A DNA stretch of 64,000 nt from Lithospermum erythrorhizon (taxonomy: Eukaryota > Streptophyta > Magnoliopsida > Boraginales > Boraginaceae). Below the pieces are notes generated by a model, which searched no databases, was not told the DNA's origin, and was given only the letters and a program-made list of their open reading frames with translations. The stretch's first letter is position 1, and every line of letters begins with the position of its first letter. Below are positions 24,346-36,116 of the stretch, in pieces. The position numbers and the translations under genes were made by a program. Where the stretch lies: positions 1 through 64,000 of the forward strand of contig JADFUC010001873.1 of NCBI GenBank assembly GCA_019722365.1, read 5' to 3'.

Positions 24346-24869
24346 ACCCCCACTGTTACAAACATTTTGGTCTAGCTCCCAAAAAACAAATTGGGGAATA
24401 TGAAGGAAACTAAAACTGAAACTTCAGTGGCTCAGAGGTTGTGTTTAGTTCTGGTCCATATATTTTTGGGTTATTAATGAGGTGTTAATAAAGGGCATTT
24501 GAATTATCACTACTATATGTCCTATTACTTGAATCGAGCTTTACTTCGAATAATACTTTTGACAAATTAATTAAAATATATGAAATCTAATGAAAATTCT
24601 GCCTGTGTTTGAGTTGCTTTCTCTTTAGTTTTAACATCTTCATCACTACTAGCCTACTAAGTAATATAGTACGGAGTAATTTGTTACAGCAACTTTCAAA
24701 TGGTTGACCAACTGTTTTTATTATTCTCTTCGGAGTAACATAAAAGCAACAGAAAGTTTTTTTTGAAAAGAATCATTCAACTAATTGATGCATGTGTTCT
24801 AACAAATAAGTCCATCATGTAGTACAAAATTCTTCATTGCTTATTAATTCACCTCAACAGAAACAAATT

Positions 24870-25395
24870 AGTTATAGGACTTTGACGAGCATGGAAAACT
24901 CGAATAACTTGACAGAGTTCGACTCGAGTAATTCTACTCGAAAATTTGGCCCGGTATTTCAAACCGAGACACAACAAATATTAATATTATACTCGATTGA
25001 TTTCGAGACTTAAACTCGATCCGACTCGAAAATTATTAACATAATTATTAAATTATAAATGTCTATTAATAATATGTTGGAACACTATATTACATATAAA
25101 TATTACATTAGTAATATGTATTGACAATATGTATTATTTAACACATGACAATTTGATTTTATTAACAAAAATGTTGAAATTAAGTCGACATCTAATAGTA
25201 CTCGAGAAGGAATCGATTTTACCTCGATATATGGGTTCGAATTTAATTTAATTATATTAATAGAATACCGACGAGATTCACCTGAAATAAAACTCAACAT
25301 TAAAATCCTCGACTCTACCTCGACGATTATCAAACCCAGACAAACATTTCAGATTCGAATTCGACCTGCTCAAAGGTATAAGTTACTTACTCGTG
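24870..25395. mobile_element. hAT-like non-autonomous element, ACTCGA family
   Basis: Both halves are rich in short motifs (gactcgagtaattctactcg, actcgatccgactcg, ctcgactctacctcgacg) around an AT-rich core. This is the layout of subterminal repeats in plant hAT MITEs. No transposase is present and exact ends were not found. The spacers 24346-24869 and 25396-25969 hold nothing I recognise apart from a fragment like acggagtaa. Confidence 0.35.
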
Positions 25396-25969
25396 GACTT
25401 AAAGACAACATTCAATATTGAACCAAACAAATCATGCTAGTAATAGGGGTATGATGAAATTAATATCTAAATCCTAAAAATATATAAATTCTTCTACAAT
25501 GACACTTGACAACAATCATACGGGTTGAATCTATCAACTATTGGTTCCGGAATCCGCATCCTCAATTTTTCTCGATATTCCCTTATGTATCATATGCTTC
25601 ATAATTTATATGCTTCTATAACATGTTTTAGGGATAATATGAAACGAAACGCTAATCACATAATACATAACGCATAAAGATATAAAACATCAGTATTAAT
25701 ATAAGATGACATCGAGAAAGCATGGAGGATCCGAAACGTTAGCAAGATGGTGAGTGTAAATAGTTCCCTATAGGAAGGTGGCGCATTTGCAGCGCTTACT
25801 CTTTGTAACAACCAAATCTTCAAATAGAAGGAAACTTGAGTTGCATTATATCTTAAGCTTCTTCCTTACTCAAAATAACTTGTAGGTAAATAAAAGTGTC
25901 ACATAAGTTGGTTGATATACTTTTTGATAGAGTAGTGAAAGTAGTCGCAATGCCCTCTCAAGTATTATC

Positions 25970-26770
25970 ATGCCAAAAAAATTCTCACATTACTTTCCTT
26001 CCTCCATCAAGCAGAAGTTAGAGCACAAATATTGGGTGGTAGCATCGACAATGAAGGTCACGCTGAAAAGAAAGTTCATAGCTGTTCTTGTTGTCATCTT
26101 ATCTATGGCGTCCCTCCTGAGATTGCTCAAAATAGCCATTATCACTTCTTCATCACCTCTATCTTCAGTATTATTAGCAAAACATAGTAAGTCCTTTCCC
26201 ATTCTCACATTCAAAGAACATAAATTCCTAGATGGAATAATATCTTCCAGGGCGCCTTGCAATCTACTGATTTTCGGAAATGAAAAACAATACTTCAAAA
26301 TGGGAATCCGAAATAAAGGTGGATTAACCATCTTTCTGGATGACAATGTAAGGTACAACACATTTGCAAAAGATGCTTACAAGTTGCTCAAACATGGCAG
26401 AAGCAAGAAAGCTTGTTTTCCACAAAACTACGGTTTTGATCTTAGGAAATCAAGATGCAAATTGGCATTAACAAATCTTCCAACCCGAGTATACGAGGTA
26501 ACATGGGATGTAATTGTGGTGGATGGACCTTGTGGGCATTTACCGGATTGCCCGGGAAGGATGGCCACCATCTACACTGCTGGTGTTCTAGCAAGAAAGG
26601 GTAATGTTGATAATGCTACTCATGTAATTGTCCATGATGCAGACAGGATGATTGAAAAATGGTTCTCCTGGGAGTTTTTGTGCGAAGACAACTTCATATC
26701 TTCCAAAGGCAAATTTTGGAACTTTGGAGTAGTAGGCCGGCCTAATTCTACCATGTTTTGCGCAGCATAA
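25970..26770 (+). CDS. DUF579 glucuronoxylan methyltransferase-like protein, divergent
   Basis: One uninterrupted 266-codon frame. An N-terminal signal anchor (about 33-56, rich in Leu/Ile/Val after KRK) predicts a type II Golgi protein. Family motifs follow: APCNLLIFG (95-103), SRCKLALTNLPTRVYEV (161-177), DVIVVDGPCG (180-189), PGRMATIYTAGVLARK (195-210), THVIVHDADR (217-226) and FLCED. Related plant enzymes add the 4-O-methyl group to glucuronic acid on xylan, and the IRX15 relatives affect xylan length. Two oddities stand out. The Gly-rich cofactor motif that normally follows NLLIFG (GLGHD-like) is replaced by NEKQY. The stretch between about 135 and 155 is shorter than in the family, which may explain the short total length. 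The start could also be Met28 (26051). It may be a neofunctionalised or inactive paralogue. Confidence 0.75.
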   Translation: MPKKFSHYFPSSIKQKLEHKYWVVASTMKVTLKRKFIAVLVVILSMASLLRLLKIAIITSSSPLSSVLLAKHSKSFPILTFKEHKFLDGIISSRAPCNLLIFGNEKQYFKMGIRNKGGLTIFLDDNVRYNTFAKDAYKLLKHGRSKKACFPQNYGFDLRKSRCKLALTNLPTRVYEVTWDVIVVDGPCGHLPDCPGRMATIYTAGVLARKGNVDNATHVIVHDADRMIEKWFSWEFLCEDNFISSKGKFWNFGVVGRPNSTMFCAA

Positions 26771-27291
26771 TAAGGAGGTCCATTCACATTCTTGTACAGT
26801 ATAAAATGATGTAATTAGTTGCTATAATATCTTGATTATGGAACTTCTCCGTGGAACTTGGTGACCGAGCCAGACGTTAGCATTTACTTGGCTTCGACAT
26901 GAACTTAATGCAAATTCAGCTATGTAGGCACTAGGCACATTATGATATTGGACCAGTTTCCCAAATGCAAGCCAGGAAACAAAATCATCCAGATTGTTCA
27001 TTAATCAGCATTGCTTTACCAAACACAGAACTGTGTGTTGGATGTTGAACCCATATTTTCGGTTGTTTTGGTGTTGCATCTATACGATCGACTTCATGCT
27101 TTATATACACTACACATTACGGGCTATAACACAAAGCCCGGATATATTGAATAGAACGCTTAAATTCTTTCTGCCTCCTAAACTTTGCCGAATCCTGGCC
27201 GGGCCACTCATGAACCACTGAACTGTCATTTTGGGGATTACATGTATTTTTAGGTTAAAATTGACAGATTCTAAGTTTTAGTGAAGGGTAA
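26771..27291. other. 3' flank of the DUF579 gene, no gene seen
   Basis: Probable 3' untranslated region and spacer up to the start of the Tat-lineage LTR. No supported feature. Confidence 0.4.
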
Positions 27292-28828
27292 TGTAAACAG
27301 TTGAAATTTATTAAAAATATTTAATTAAATTCGATTTATTTTAATCGGAAAAATCGATCACACGAGCTACACATGATGATTAACAAAAATCAAATAATGA
27401 GGGTTCCCTGGAATTAAGCCCCTGAAATTAAATTGAAGTCGAAATTAGGATTTTTATCATTAATTAACCCTAAATTTTAACTCAAACGAGGGTTTCCAGA
27501 AAATAGTCCCGAATTAAATGTCAATCAAGTTGTTGGTTTCGAAAATCCCCAAATTTATTACGTGAAATTTGGGTATTTGGCCTAAATGGGAGTTCGTGAA
27601 GCCTGGGCTTAAAAATAAAACTTAAAGAACTAAGAAACTAACACCTTAAAAGAAGTCGGCTAATATGAGAATGCTGCTGAAATTAAAAAAAAGAATTCGG
27701 AAGCTTCTGATTCATCAAAAGAGGCGCCCTATTATGGCTGGAGTAGGACAAAGAAATTTACATAAAATCGAGGGCTTAGATCTTGCCTCAAAATCAATGG
27801 TTAAGACGAAACTAAAAGGACATGATCAACCAATCAAGTAGTGGTTCGAAAGTTCTCATATAAACCCCCACTATAGCCGAAATAATCATCACATTCACAA
27901 CCTCATCAAAAAAAAAACAACAACAAAAATCTCCCCGAGAGAATTTAGCATAAAACATCTCAAAAGATATTTCTTCTTAGAAACCTCTGGAAGACATTTC
28001 TCTTATTCCTAAGAAAACATCAAATCTTCAACCAATAAACCAAACAGTACATAGTTTATAGAACCGGAAGCAGTTAATACAAAAATCTTCAACGTCGTAA
28101 TTAAACAACGTAGGTAATTTCAAGATCACATTCAAAATCACGGTAACTGATAATTCGTGTCTCATAAAATAAATAATCTACGTGATTAAGATATACCCCT
28201 GTAGTAAATCATAAAAAAGAGTGACATAATGTCAGACAAATTCCTGCCTAGTTGCCTGAAACACCAGTAAGTCGCAAGGCATCCTCTTGATAGTAATATA
28301 CCGAAGACGTGAATAAGCCGCTAAGCACCGACTCCGCCTAGTTGTAATGGTGATCAAGTCATAAGTGCCCCTTGCTGTATTAATATTATTCAAGTCTAAA
28401 GTCTCACGATCTGCCTTTACTCAAAGATCAAGTCCGCATTGCCCATGGGTATACGCCGCAAGTGCTCGCTCGACCATATCCAAGTCAAGACCAAGTCCAA
28501 ATACTAAGTTTCCATCCGCCTGTAGATCACCGATCCGCACTCCTATCCAAATCGAGGCACAAATTCAAGCCTCCAACTACATCATATAATAGTTCAGCAC
28601 AAATCAAGCACAAATCCAAAATTTAAATAAAGAGCCCAAATCAAGTAATCAAATCCAAGACTACATCAAATCCAAGTCCAAAGATCTCAAGCGCCGGCGT
28701 TAGAGAGCACAACCCATAGTCTAACCTCGCTCATTTGATAAATCATTTTGCATCTGGGGATAGATTTTCTAAAGGGTTTTATTGTATCAGCAACATATTA
28801 CAAATAATAAAATCTTTCAGCCATTACA
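27292..28828 (+). mobile_element. 5' LTR of a Tat-lineage Ty3/gypsy element
   Basis: Starts TGTAAACAG and ends CATTACA, giving the TGTAA/TTACA inverted termini. It contains a core promoter catataaaccccc near 27857 and an A-rich tail region (ataataaaatcttt). Immediately downstream, gtaccgcctgtgaactat (about 28838-28855) looks like a decayed primer binding site of the GGCGCCGTCTGTGGGAA type typical of this lineage. No second LTR was found, so the element is truncated. Confidence 0.55.
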
Positions 28829-31800
28829 AATCTTAAGTACCGCCTGTGAACTATCTTTACTTTCTCTGGGTCATTTTTGACTCAAAGAGACGCTCCAAAA
28901 AAACACCGTTTGAGGTCTCAGTGCAACATATTTCTAGAAGTGTTGGGTTACACGGTAACTACAAAGCATGCACTCTCTGTGTGCTTGGAAAATGCCTGTA
29001 ATGTCTTGTCCGTGGCAATACGTAGGATTGGAATACCCGGGAGGCCTAGATCCTACCCAAATTGTAGTATTCATCTCATCCAACAAGGGGTTCTATACTA
29101 CCCACTCATGGCAGAGAGTCCTACACCGACTCCACTAGCCCTCGCAAGGCCAAGAATTTATGGAAGGAGTCACGACTCTAGAAGAGTGAAAGAGTCAAGC
29201 TCACAAAAGTGACTGAGATCCGCTAAACAAGCACAACGCTAGAATATTCACTATCCCACCTAGCTGGGAAGGTAGTTGACCACGAGCATCGCAGACACAG
29301 CAAATTTAAGCTAGCCTAAGTGGGAATTTGCCTCCCACAGGCGCCTACCCCCTCTAAAGCTACACTAGAGACACTTCAAACGTCTCCACAATAAGCCTTG
29401 AGTATGCCTCAAAGGCAGCCAACAAAGGCTACAAATGCACCAGTTGTCTCAACCGACAAGACCATTTCAGCAAAGACAACCAAGGAAGTTCATAATCAGC
29501 AATAAAGACAATCAGACTAAAGTCACTCTCTTATACTCCTATGTCAAGCCCTCCACATCCCTCATAGACCAGCTGAATATGCCTCATGACTATCAGCCCC
29601 CAAATAATTTGATGGAGTTGGAAATCCCAAACAACACATAATCCACTTTGTGGAGACATGTAATAATGCTGGCACACACGGGATCAAGGTCAAACAAATT
29701 GCTCAGCTTACTCAAAGCGGAACGATTCTGGAGTGGTACACCGAACTAGAACCGGCCACTATCATTGTCGTCGTAGCTGTAATCAAAGGAAATTCTAGCT
29801 CGCTTCTTTAGTACTCGCTTAACGTTGAATGATGTAATCTGGCAACGCTAAGCACTGCAGTGAAACAAGAGTATACTTTATAAACCGATGTGTAGTCTGC
29901 GCTTTAAAATGCAAAGATAAGCTTTTAGGAAACATCACTATCGGGGCCAGGCCGTTACCGTCCTGGCTCGATCCGGATATCGCGAACCGCGGACCGATCA
30001 TAATGTCATTCTAACCGGACCGGACCGATAACATGGCGGATAATTTTTTTGGACCGGAACCGGTCCGATAGTAAACCGGATGGATACCGGTCCGGACCGG
30101 TTCCTGGCGAGTCCAATTTGAAAAACCCCAAATCAAAAAAACACAAATTAAGAAACCTAAATCCCAAAAAAAATATAAATCAAGAACCCTAAATTCACAA
30201 AGAATTGAAATTGAATTCAAAAATTAAAAATCAAAGTAAAATTTAACAAATAAAAAATCAAAATCAAAATTGAATTCCACAAATACAACAAATATAAATT
30301 GAATTCAGAAATGCCAAATCGAATTCAACAAAACAAATCGAATTCAATTAAGGCTCAGATTTATAAAAATCATCATTGCCTTTGGTAGTAGGAGGGAGTA
30401 CGCAAGCATGAAACAATATCCATGAATCAATGACTAGTTGACTACTTAACAATTCAGTGAAGAAAACACAGACGCTTGTTTCACTCAAGTTTCTCAAAGG
30501 AATAAAATAATAACGAGAGGCAGAGAGGGAGGCTGAATGGGTAAAAACCCTATGAAATGATTTATATATCCCCTCTTCCCTGGTCAAGTTGACGGGCTTC
30601 CTCTACCGATCGACCGCTTTACTGTCCGTTCCCACCGCTTCGATAAAAATATCCGGAACCGGTCCGCTATAATATTGGATGAATTATTGGGTCAGACCAC
30701 TGGCCGGACGCTCGCTGGTTATCCACCAAGAATGTTTACCATCAAGATGTGCATACAAAGCATACACCGGACTCCGCCGCAATACATTCCGCAGGTATAT
30801 TGCCCGTAATATTTCGAGTAGCTATCAAATCAATCCATGATAATGGAGCAAACCATAATTGCAAATAAAGGAGAAGGATCGACTGCCCCAGTAGCAGCAC
30901 CTTCCAGAGCCAAATACAAGGTCAAAAGACCAAGAGACAACCTGCAATCGACAAAAAAGGAATCACATGTGACTTCGAAGTCAACCAAGTTTTCCTTCAA
31001 AACTAAAAGAACTCAGTGAGTGCCTTAACCTCGTAGGAAGCTAAACTCTCACCTAAAGAAATGCAGCCAAAGAATACCCATTATTTGAATATGATATCTG
31101 TGGATGTTCAAGAGTTGTTAAAGCGTCGAGCCATAGAGTTCCCCTGAGCCCGAACGGCAAGACCAAGAGGCGCGTAAGCACCGAAAAGGACACTGCAAAG
31201 GACCACGCCGCAGTACCGGGTCATCCTATGCAGTTGCTTCATGCTAAGGAGAAGCGTGATGGACCCAGCCCTCACGAGGCAATCTTTCCTGAGGAAGACA
31301 GTCTCTGGGGCTTAACCACACACTATAGTCATCCGAGCCACCGAGGTCAAAGGCCACCGAGGTCAAAGTACTGTATGACTTGCAAGAAATGAAGTTTCTC
31401 CGAGAAAATGTGGGCAGATTACTCAAGTGACTCCATCACGAAGCCCCATGTATGTCCCGAGATGTATAGCACTCACCTACGGCATAAGACCAAGAGGCTT
31501 AGCAGCCCCTCGAAAATCTCCGTCTAAACCTTCATTGCCATCTTCACAGACGGGCATTTACCCCAAGAGGACGCTGATCAAATCGACCTCTATGTGTCTG
31601 GATATATATGTGAAAGAAGGATCAGCAGAATGTTGGTAGATGGAGGTTTAGCTGTGAACATGCTACCACTCCAAACATTAAAAATCTTAGGAATATCCAC
31701 TTACGAAAGTCGCTAGTCAGCCTCTACATATATCGATACAAGTTATTCAATCAAACGTACAAAGAGCTGCTAGTGGAAAGTGTACCTACATATAACAATA

Positions 31801-32070
31801 AGCGAACTGAGATTACTCATGGTTCCATTAATCAATGCACGAGTCACATACAATGTGCTACTGGACGACTCTCAATCCATAGTAGTAAATTTAAGTTCGC
31901 CGATCCTACACAACGTCTCAAGATCGCAAAAGGGCACATACAAAGAATGATTAAGGCTGATGAAAATCCCTTTAGAGTCGAAGAATCACATTTTGTAGAT
32001 GCCAAGTACTATCATAAAAAGAAGACGGCTGAGCCCCGTATGGCCTTAGAAATTCCCCCGAGTTAAACCT
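28829..32070 (+). pseudogene. Decayed Tat-lineage gag and protease region
   Basis: This is the internal region after the 5' LTR. The gag part (about 28.9-31.5 kb) survives only as short frames, including SPTPTPLALARPRIYGRSHD, and is interrupted by a GC-rich insertion. The protease is the best-preserved piece (31585-31713): DLYVSGYICERR, then RMLVDGGLAVNMLPLQTLK, where VDGG is the active-site variant typical of Tat elements. The following frame (31773-32066) matches the protease-RT linker of this lineage (ADENPFRVEESHFVDAKYY). RT, RNase H, integrase and a 3' LTR are missing, so the element stops near 32.1 kb. Frameshifts and stops make it inactive. Confidence 0.7.
29950..30720. mobile_element. 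GC-motif non-autonomous element nested in the Tat gag
   Basis: Dense aaccggaccgg, ggaccggaaccggtccg and ccggtccggaccggt motifs lie at the left, and atatccggaaccggtccgc near the right end (about 30650). Between them is an AT-rich core with repeated aaatcgaattcaa and aaatcaaaatc phrases. Subterminal motif clusters on an AT-rich body suggest an hAT-like MITE inserted into the retrotransposon. The termini are approximate. Confidence 0.45.
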
Positions 32071-33338
32071 CGTCCTTCCAAAGTGATCTATGAACTTAAG
32101 CGACATGTTTTAGATCGACGCTCATGATATACATGCTCCTAGTAAAGCGTCATGATACATCGGAGAAGTAGTTCAAGAGTCTCGATGATAAGTTCATGGA
32201 GACCGGTGTGTGTTGTCGTATGATTGGGTTGGGTATGTCCCAAGAGGAAAGCGCAATGTATAATCTCTGAGGCGGTACTGCCGAGTCGCTTTAATTTATG
32301 GTACGTATTTTCGAGTGGCGATATTATCGAAGCTGCTGCGGTTACATTTACACCAATGTGTGAATTCTTTTAATCTCGAATGTACCGTGTGTGTTCTAGT
32401 AGTGGGTAAGCTTTGACACGAAGTAGTTGGAGGCAAGGCCGTGTTTGATCGCCTGTTTCTGGGCCATGGTATTGTCAGATTTTGGTTGACTAGTAGTGGG
32501 GACACATGGTGGATTTTAAACATCGAAATGAGGTTAGACATATAGTTTTCATTTGATGAGGAATCTGCTATCTCCGAGATGTTTTCTAATAAGACAGAGT
32601 TTCAACTTCGGTAATAGCTGGAGGGTTGTTATTTATATGCCTCGGATGTATTTCTGAGGCTATACTGAACTTTGTATCGATACAAGGTATGGCATTTCGT
32701 GATCAAATTTTGTGTGGTGTCGAAATGTTTATGCATTAATTTTGAGTCAAGAGAGTTGGGAGAGGCACTTCGCTCAATTTTAGGCGGCAGATAATTTCTG
32801 GCTCAAGTTTCATGGAACATCACGAGTAGCTCCGCAGGATGTCCTGTATAGTTACGGCCAAGTACTTTCCGAGAAAATTTAATTATGAGGATGAGTTGGG
32901 AATTGGCTTTGGCTGCACGGAAGCTCCGATTTCCCATGGGTTATCCGTTGTGGTACTGAGACTATTAGACATAGTCATTATCGAGAGGAGTTTCATCACT
33001 TCGGGGTCCAAGATCATAGGAAGGACTGCTCACATCACCGGTGAGCTACTGATGCGTTTCACTCAAGTTGATGGCGACATGCTCGTATTCACTAGTTCCA
33101 AGTTGCCCGGTAAGTGTAAGGGTCAACGGTACGAGATTCTAGAATCGCCTATCTCTCTCAAGGCCGGTTGACACATATGTCACAGTCCACTCGCACATTT
33201 TGTGCATTTATACAAATTGGCCTGCTGGGCAGTACAACGCGAGATAAGAGATTCGGGAATCGTCTAACCTCTTCCTCGGGTGTCGCTTTTGGACACATTC
33301 ACACAAGTACACTTGACACTTTGCATATGACACAAATA
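32071..33338 (+). other. Decayed repeat DNA, possible LINE fragment
   Basis: No intact frame. A short stretch near 32839-32900 reads VTAKYFPRKFNYEDELG, which resembles the KARYFP...F..A.LG block found downstream of the RT in plant L1-type LINEs. Only this block matches, so the call is weak. The rest has no similarity that I recognise. Confidence 0.25.
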
Positions 33339-36094
33339 TGTAATATCCTTGCTACGTGAAAAAAATTTAAAATTTAAAATTTTCTGGTAAGATAGCATAA
33401 ATAACTTCTAATGATCGACGACGTAGACTAAGATTATAATAGTAGTAGTAAAGCTTCTTATGTCATGAGAAATTTACATTTGAATCTAAGTTTACTGGCA
33501 TTTAAGACGAAAGTGAAGAAATTAACCTAAAACGTAGTTTTAATTTGCCTTTTCTTAAATATCTTCTTTATCCCTATCCAACACATCATCACACAAGGCA
33601 AATCTAATCGGTTTCATCAGATTTAAGCACGGAAAGTGGAGGAAATTAACCGAAACCCAGCTGACTCAAGCTTTTCTTAAATATTTCATCCCTATCCAAT
33701 GTATCACAATGCGCAAAAATCTCATATTTTCTTTCTTCTTCGCCGAGATTTTCCTCCTTGAAATTTTCTTTCCATTTTCTTCGATTGTTGCTCAAACTCA
33801 AAGATTTTGGTTGTATCTTCGCTTCATCATCTTCTTTGAATTAAGGTATGAAAGTTCAAATCTTTCTGGGATATTTCTGTTTCGACATGTTTGGACTTTA
33901 GTTCACTTTGCTAAATTGAATTTAATGGATGAATCTTTAGTTTGTTATGGGTTCTAAGTGATGCAGAGAAGTGATGAATTCAAGGATTTAGGGAGGTTGT
34001 TTGAGGATGTTATGGTTGGGTTGACTTTTCTAGGTTTCGTTGACTTTCGCTGATATTATTTTTATAAGACTTAAATGTGTGTGGAGTTAATCAGGGGACC
34101 TTATTATAGTTTTGTGATGTTAAATGAAGTATTTAAAATTTATTAAAGAGAGTTAGGTTGAAAAGTGTGATTTGTAAGTTGAAAGTTATAATTGATATTT
34201 GGAAAGATAAAGTTTAATTCATGGAATTGGTGGTTAAATATAATGACTTATAATGGATACGAAATGTTAAAATAATAAGGTGGAATTTAGCCGGGGAGAC
34301 GATCATAGGTCCGACGGGATTATAAACTCGTTTGTTTTATCCGTCATTTTAGACCATGAAATAGTTCCAATTAAGAGTCGGGTAAAGGCCTTCTTAACGC
34401 ACGTATCGCATGTGGGCTCATTATACTTTCGCTTTTTGTTAGCGCTGATCGTGTGCGGCGCTAACGTGATTGCATAATGGGTTGTTTTGGCAGAAGTACA
34501 GAAAGTAAAGATTTCATCTACCATGTTTTACGACTTACTTTTAAATTGTGTGAACATGTTGTAGTATGATTATAAAAGCGAATAGTATACATGTTCTTGT
34601 AGTATTATTACGTGGTATGATTAAGGCGAACGGTATACATGTACGGTTGTAACATTATGTGGTTTATTCAGGTGTCATGATAAGGATTACAGGATTATAT
34701 TCTCACATGGAAGATTTCTGAGGTAAGCAATGCCTTGAACTCCAACTTATATTTCTATTTCTGTGGCTTTGCTCTAAGACCGTTGTATTTCTTGGCCTGT
34801 CGGCACCTTTGTATTTCGTGGGCCTGTCATGTCATGATTGGACATGAATACAGATGTTTAGCCGCAAGTGCTTGGACATTTGCTTTAGCAGAAGAATGTT
34901 ATCGGTATGCTACGGCTGCAGTTACGTATGACTTCGAGGTGACTTCAGCATCGCATCTGGTCTCTACGCTGACGACAGAGGTTAGCGACTCTCCTTCCTT
35001 GCGTGATATATATGACGCTATCGGGCCTTATACTGGCTATAAGTGCAAAAGCGAGATCTATTATCACTTATATGTGCATTGTCGTGTTACCATACTTTAT
35101 ACAAGCAGCGAGATCTATTATCACTTCAAGCATGCTAAGATTGCCGCGTCAGCCTTATACTTTGGTATAAGTGCAAAGAGATCTATTGTCACTTTGCTAT
35201 GGGCATTTGACGCTGGGCCTTATACTACGGTATAAGTGCAATGATTATTAGCGATCGATCCATCTCTGTGTAGACGGATTGAGTATAGCTATTGTGAAAG
35301 TGGTATATCAAGGGAGATACGGTAGATAGAAGTGAATACTGGGGAAATAGTCATTGCTGAAGTCTCCGTGATTTCATGTCAAATATCAAGTGTTTTATTG
35401 AGACCTTCTATTATATCTAACATGTTATGTCTAATCTTCTTTGAAATGTTATCAGATGACTTTATTAGGTATTCCGAATATATATATATATATATTTATA
35501 TATACATAATGCAATTTATTCATGCTGGACTATTATAATATCATTCGGCCTCTGATCGTATGGTAAGCTCCACCCCCTCGTGTTAGTTTTCACTAAGCTT
35601 CTCAGCGACTTTACACCCTTTTCTCGCTACATGGGAAGCGGGCGTTTCATTTGAGCGTCGACAGACGTGGTTACTGTACCTGTGAGGTCATTTGAGAGTC
35701 TGACCGAGTGGCCAGTGGCGCTTCTGAAGCGGCCGAGCATCCTCACGCCTCTCATTTGACGTTGTCAATCGCTTTGATTGGTTGTGACTTTTATTTTCAA
35801 ACTTTAGCCTCATTTCATAGCTTATTTTGTATTTAGAATACGTGACTTACTCTCAGCCTTGCCGGCATTACCGTTATTTTGGGATATGTTAGCTATAATG
35901 GGCGCCATGCTGGGGAGACAATTACTGATCAGAAAATTTTTAAAAATCATGATTATTTTTAAGAATATTAATGGAAATCAAATTTTTTGGATGAAACGAA
36001 GAAGCTTTTAAACTAAGTCGCCCATCGGCTCGCGACTCAAGTGCTCCTCGGATTATAAATGATTCTCACCAGCGGCCGACTACCGGCCGTTACA
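33339..36094 (+). repeat. 5' LTR of the gypsy element
   Basis: 2756 bp, from TGTAATATCC to GGCCGTTACA. It holds a block of about 65-bp units at 35024-35250, an AT microsatellite at about 35478-35510, and the downstream block cgcccatcgg. The small open frames within it are not genes. Confidence 0.8.
35024..35250 (+). repeat. About 65-bp minisatellite inside the 5' LTR
   Basis: Roughly three and a half units share agatctattatcactt or agatctattgtcactt and a small palindrome such as cttatactttggtataag. The same array, with different spacing errors, occurs at 41098-41335 in the 3' LTR, so it belongs to the element. Confidence 0.7.
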
Positions 36095-36095
36095 A

Positions 36096-36116
36096 TTTTG
36101 CAATGAGCTTAGGTTT
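36096..36116 (+). other. Decayed tRNA-iMet primer binding site
   Basis: The sequence just inside the 5' LTR reads ttttgcaatgagcttagg. Aligned with the usual TGGTATCAGAGC followed by TTAGG, it lacks a few bases but keeps the 3' part (GAGCTTAGG). Confidence 0.5.

Noticed and set aside
25990..26361. 123-codon minus-strand frame
   Set aside because: Antisense shadow of the DUF579 gene.
34735..35235. 166-codon plus-strand frame in the 5' LTR
   Set aside because: It spans the LTR minisatellite, is broken in the 3' LTR copy, and shows no protein family features.
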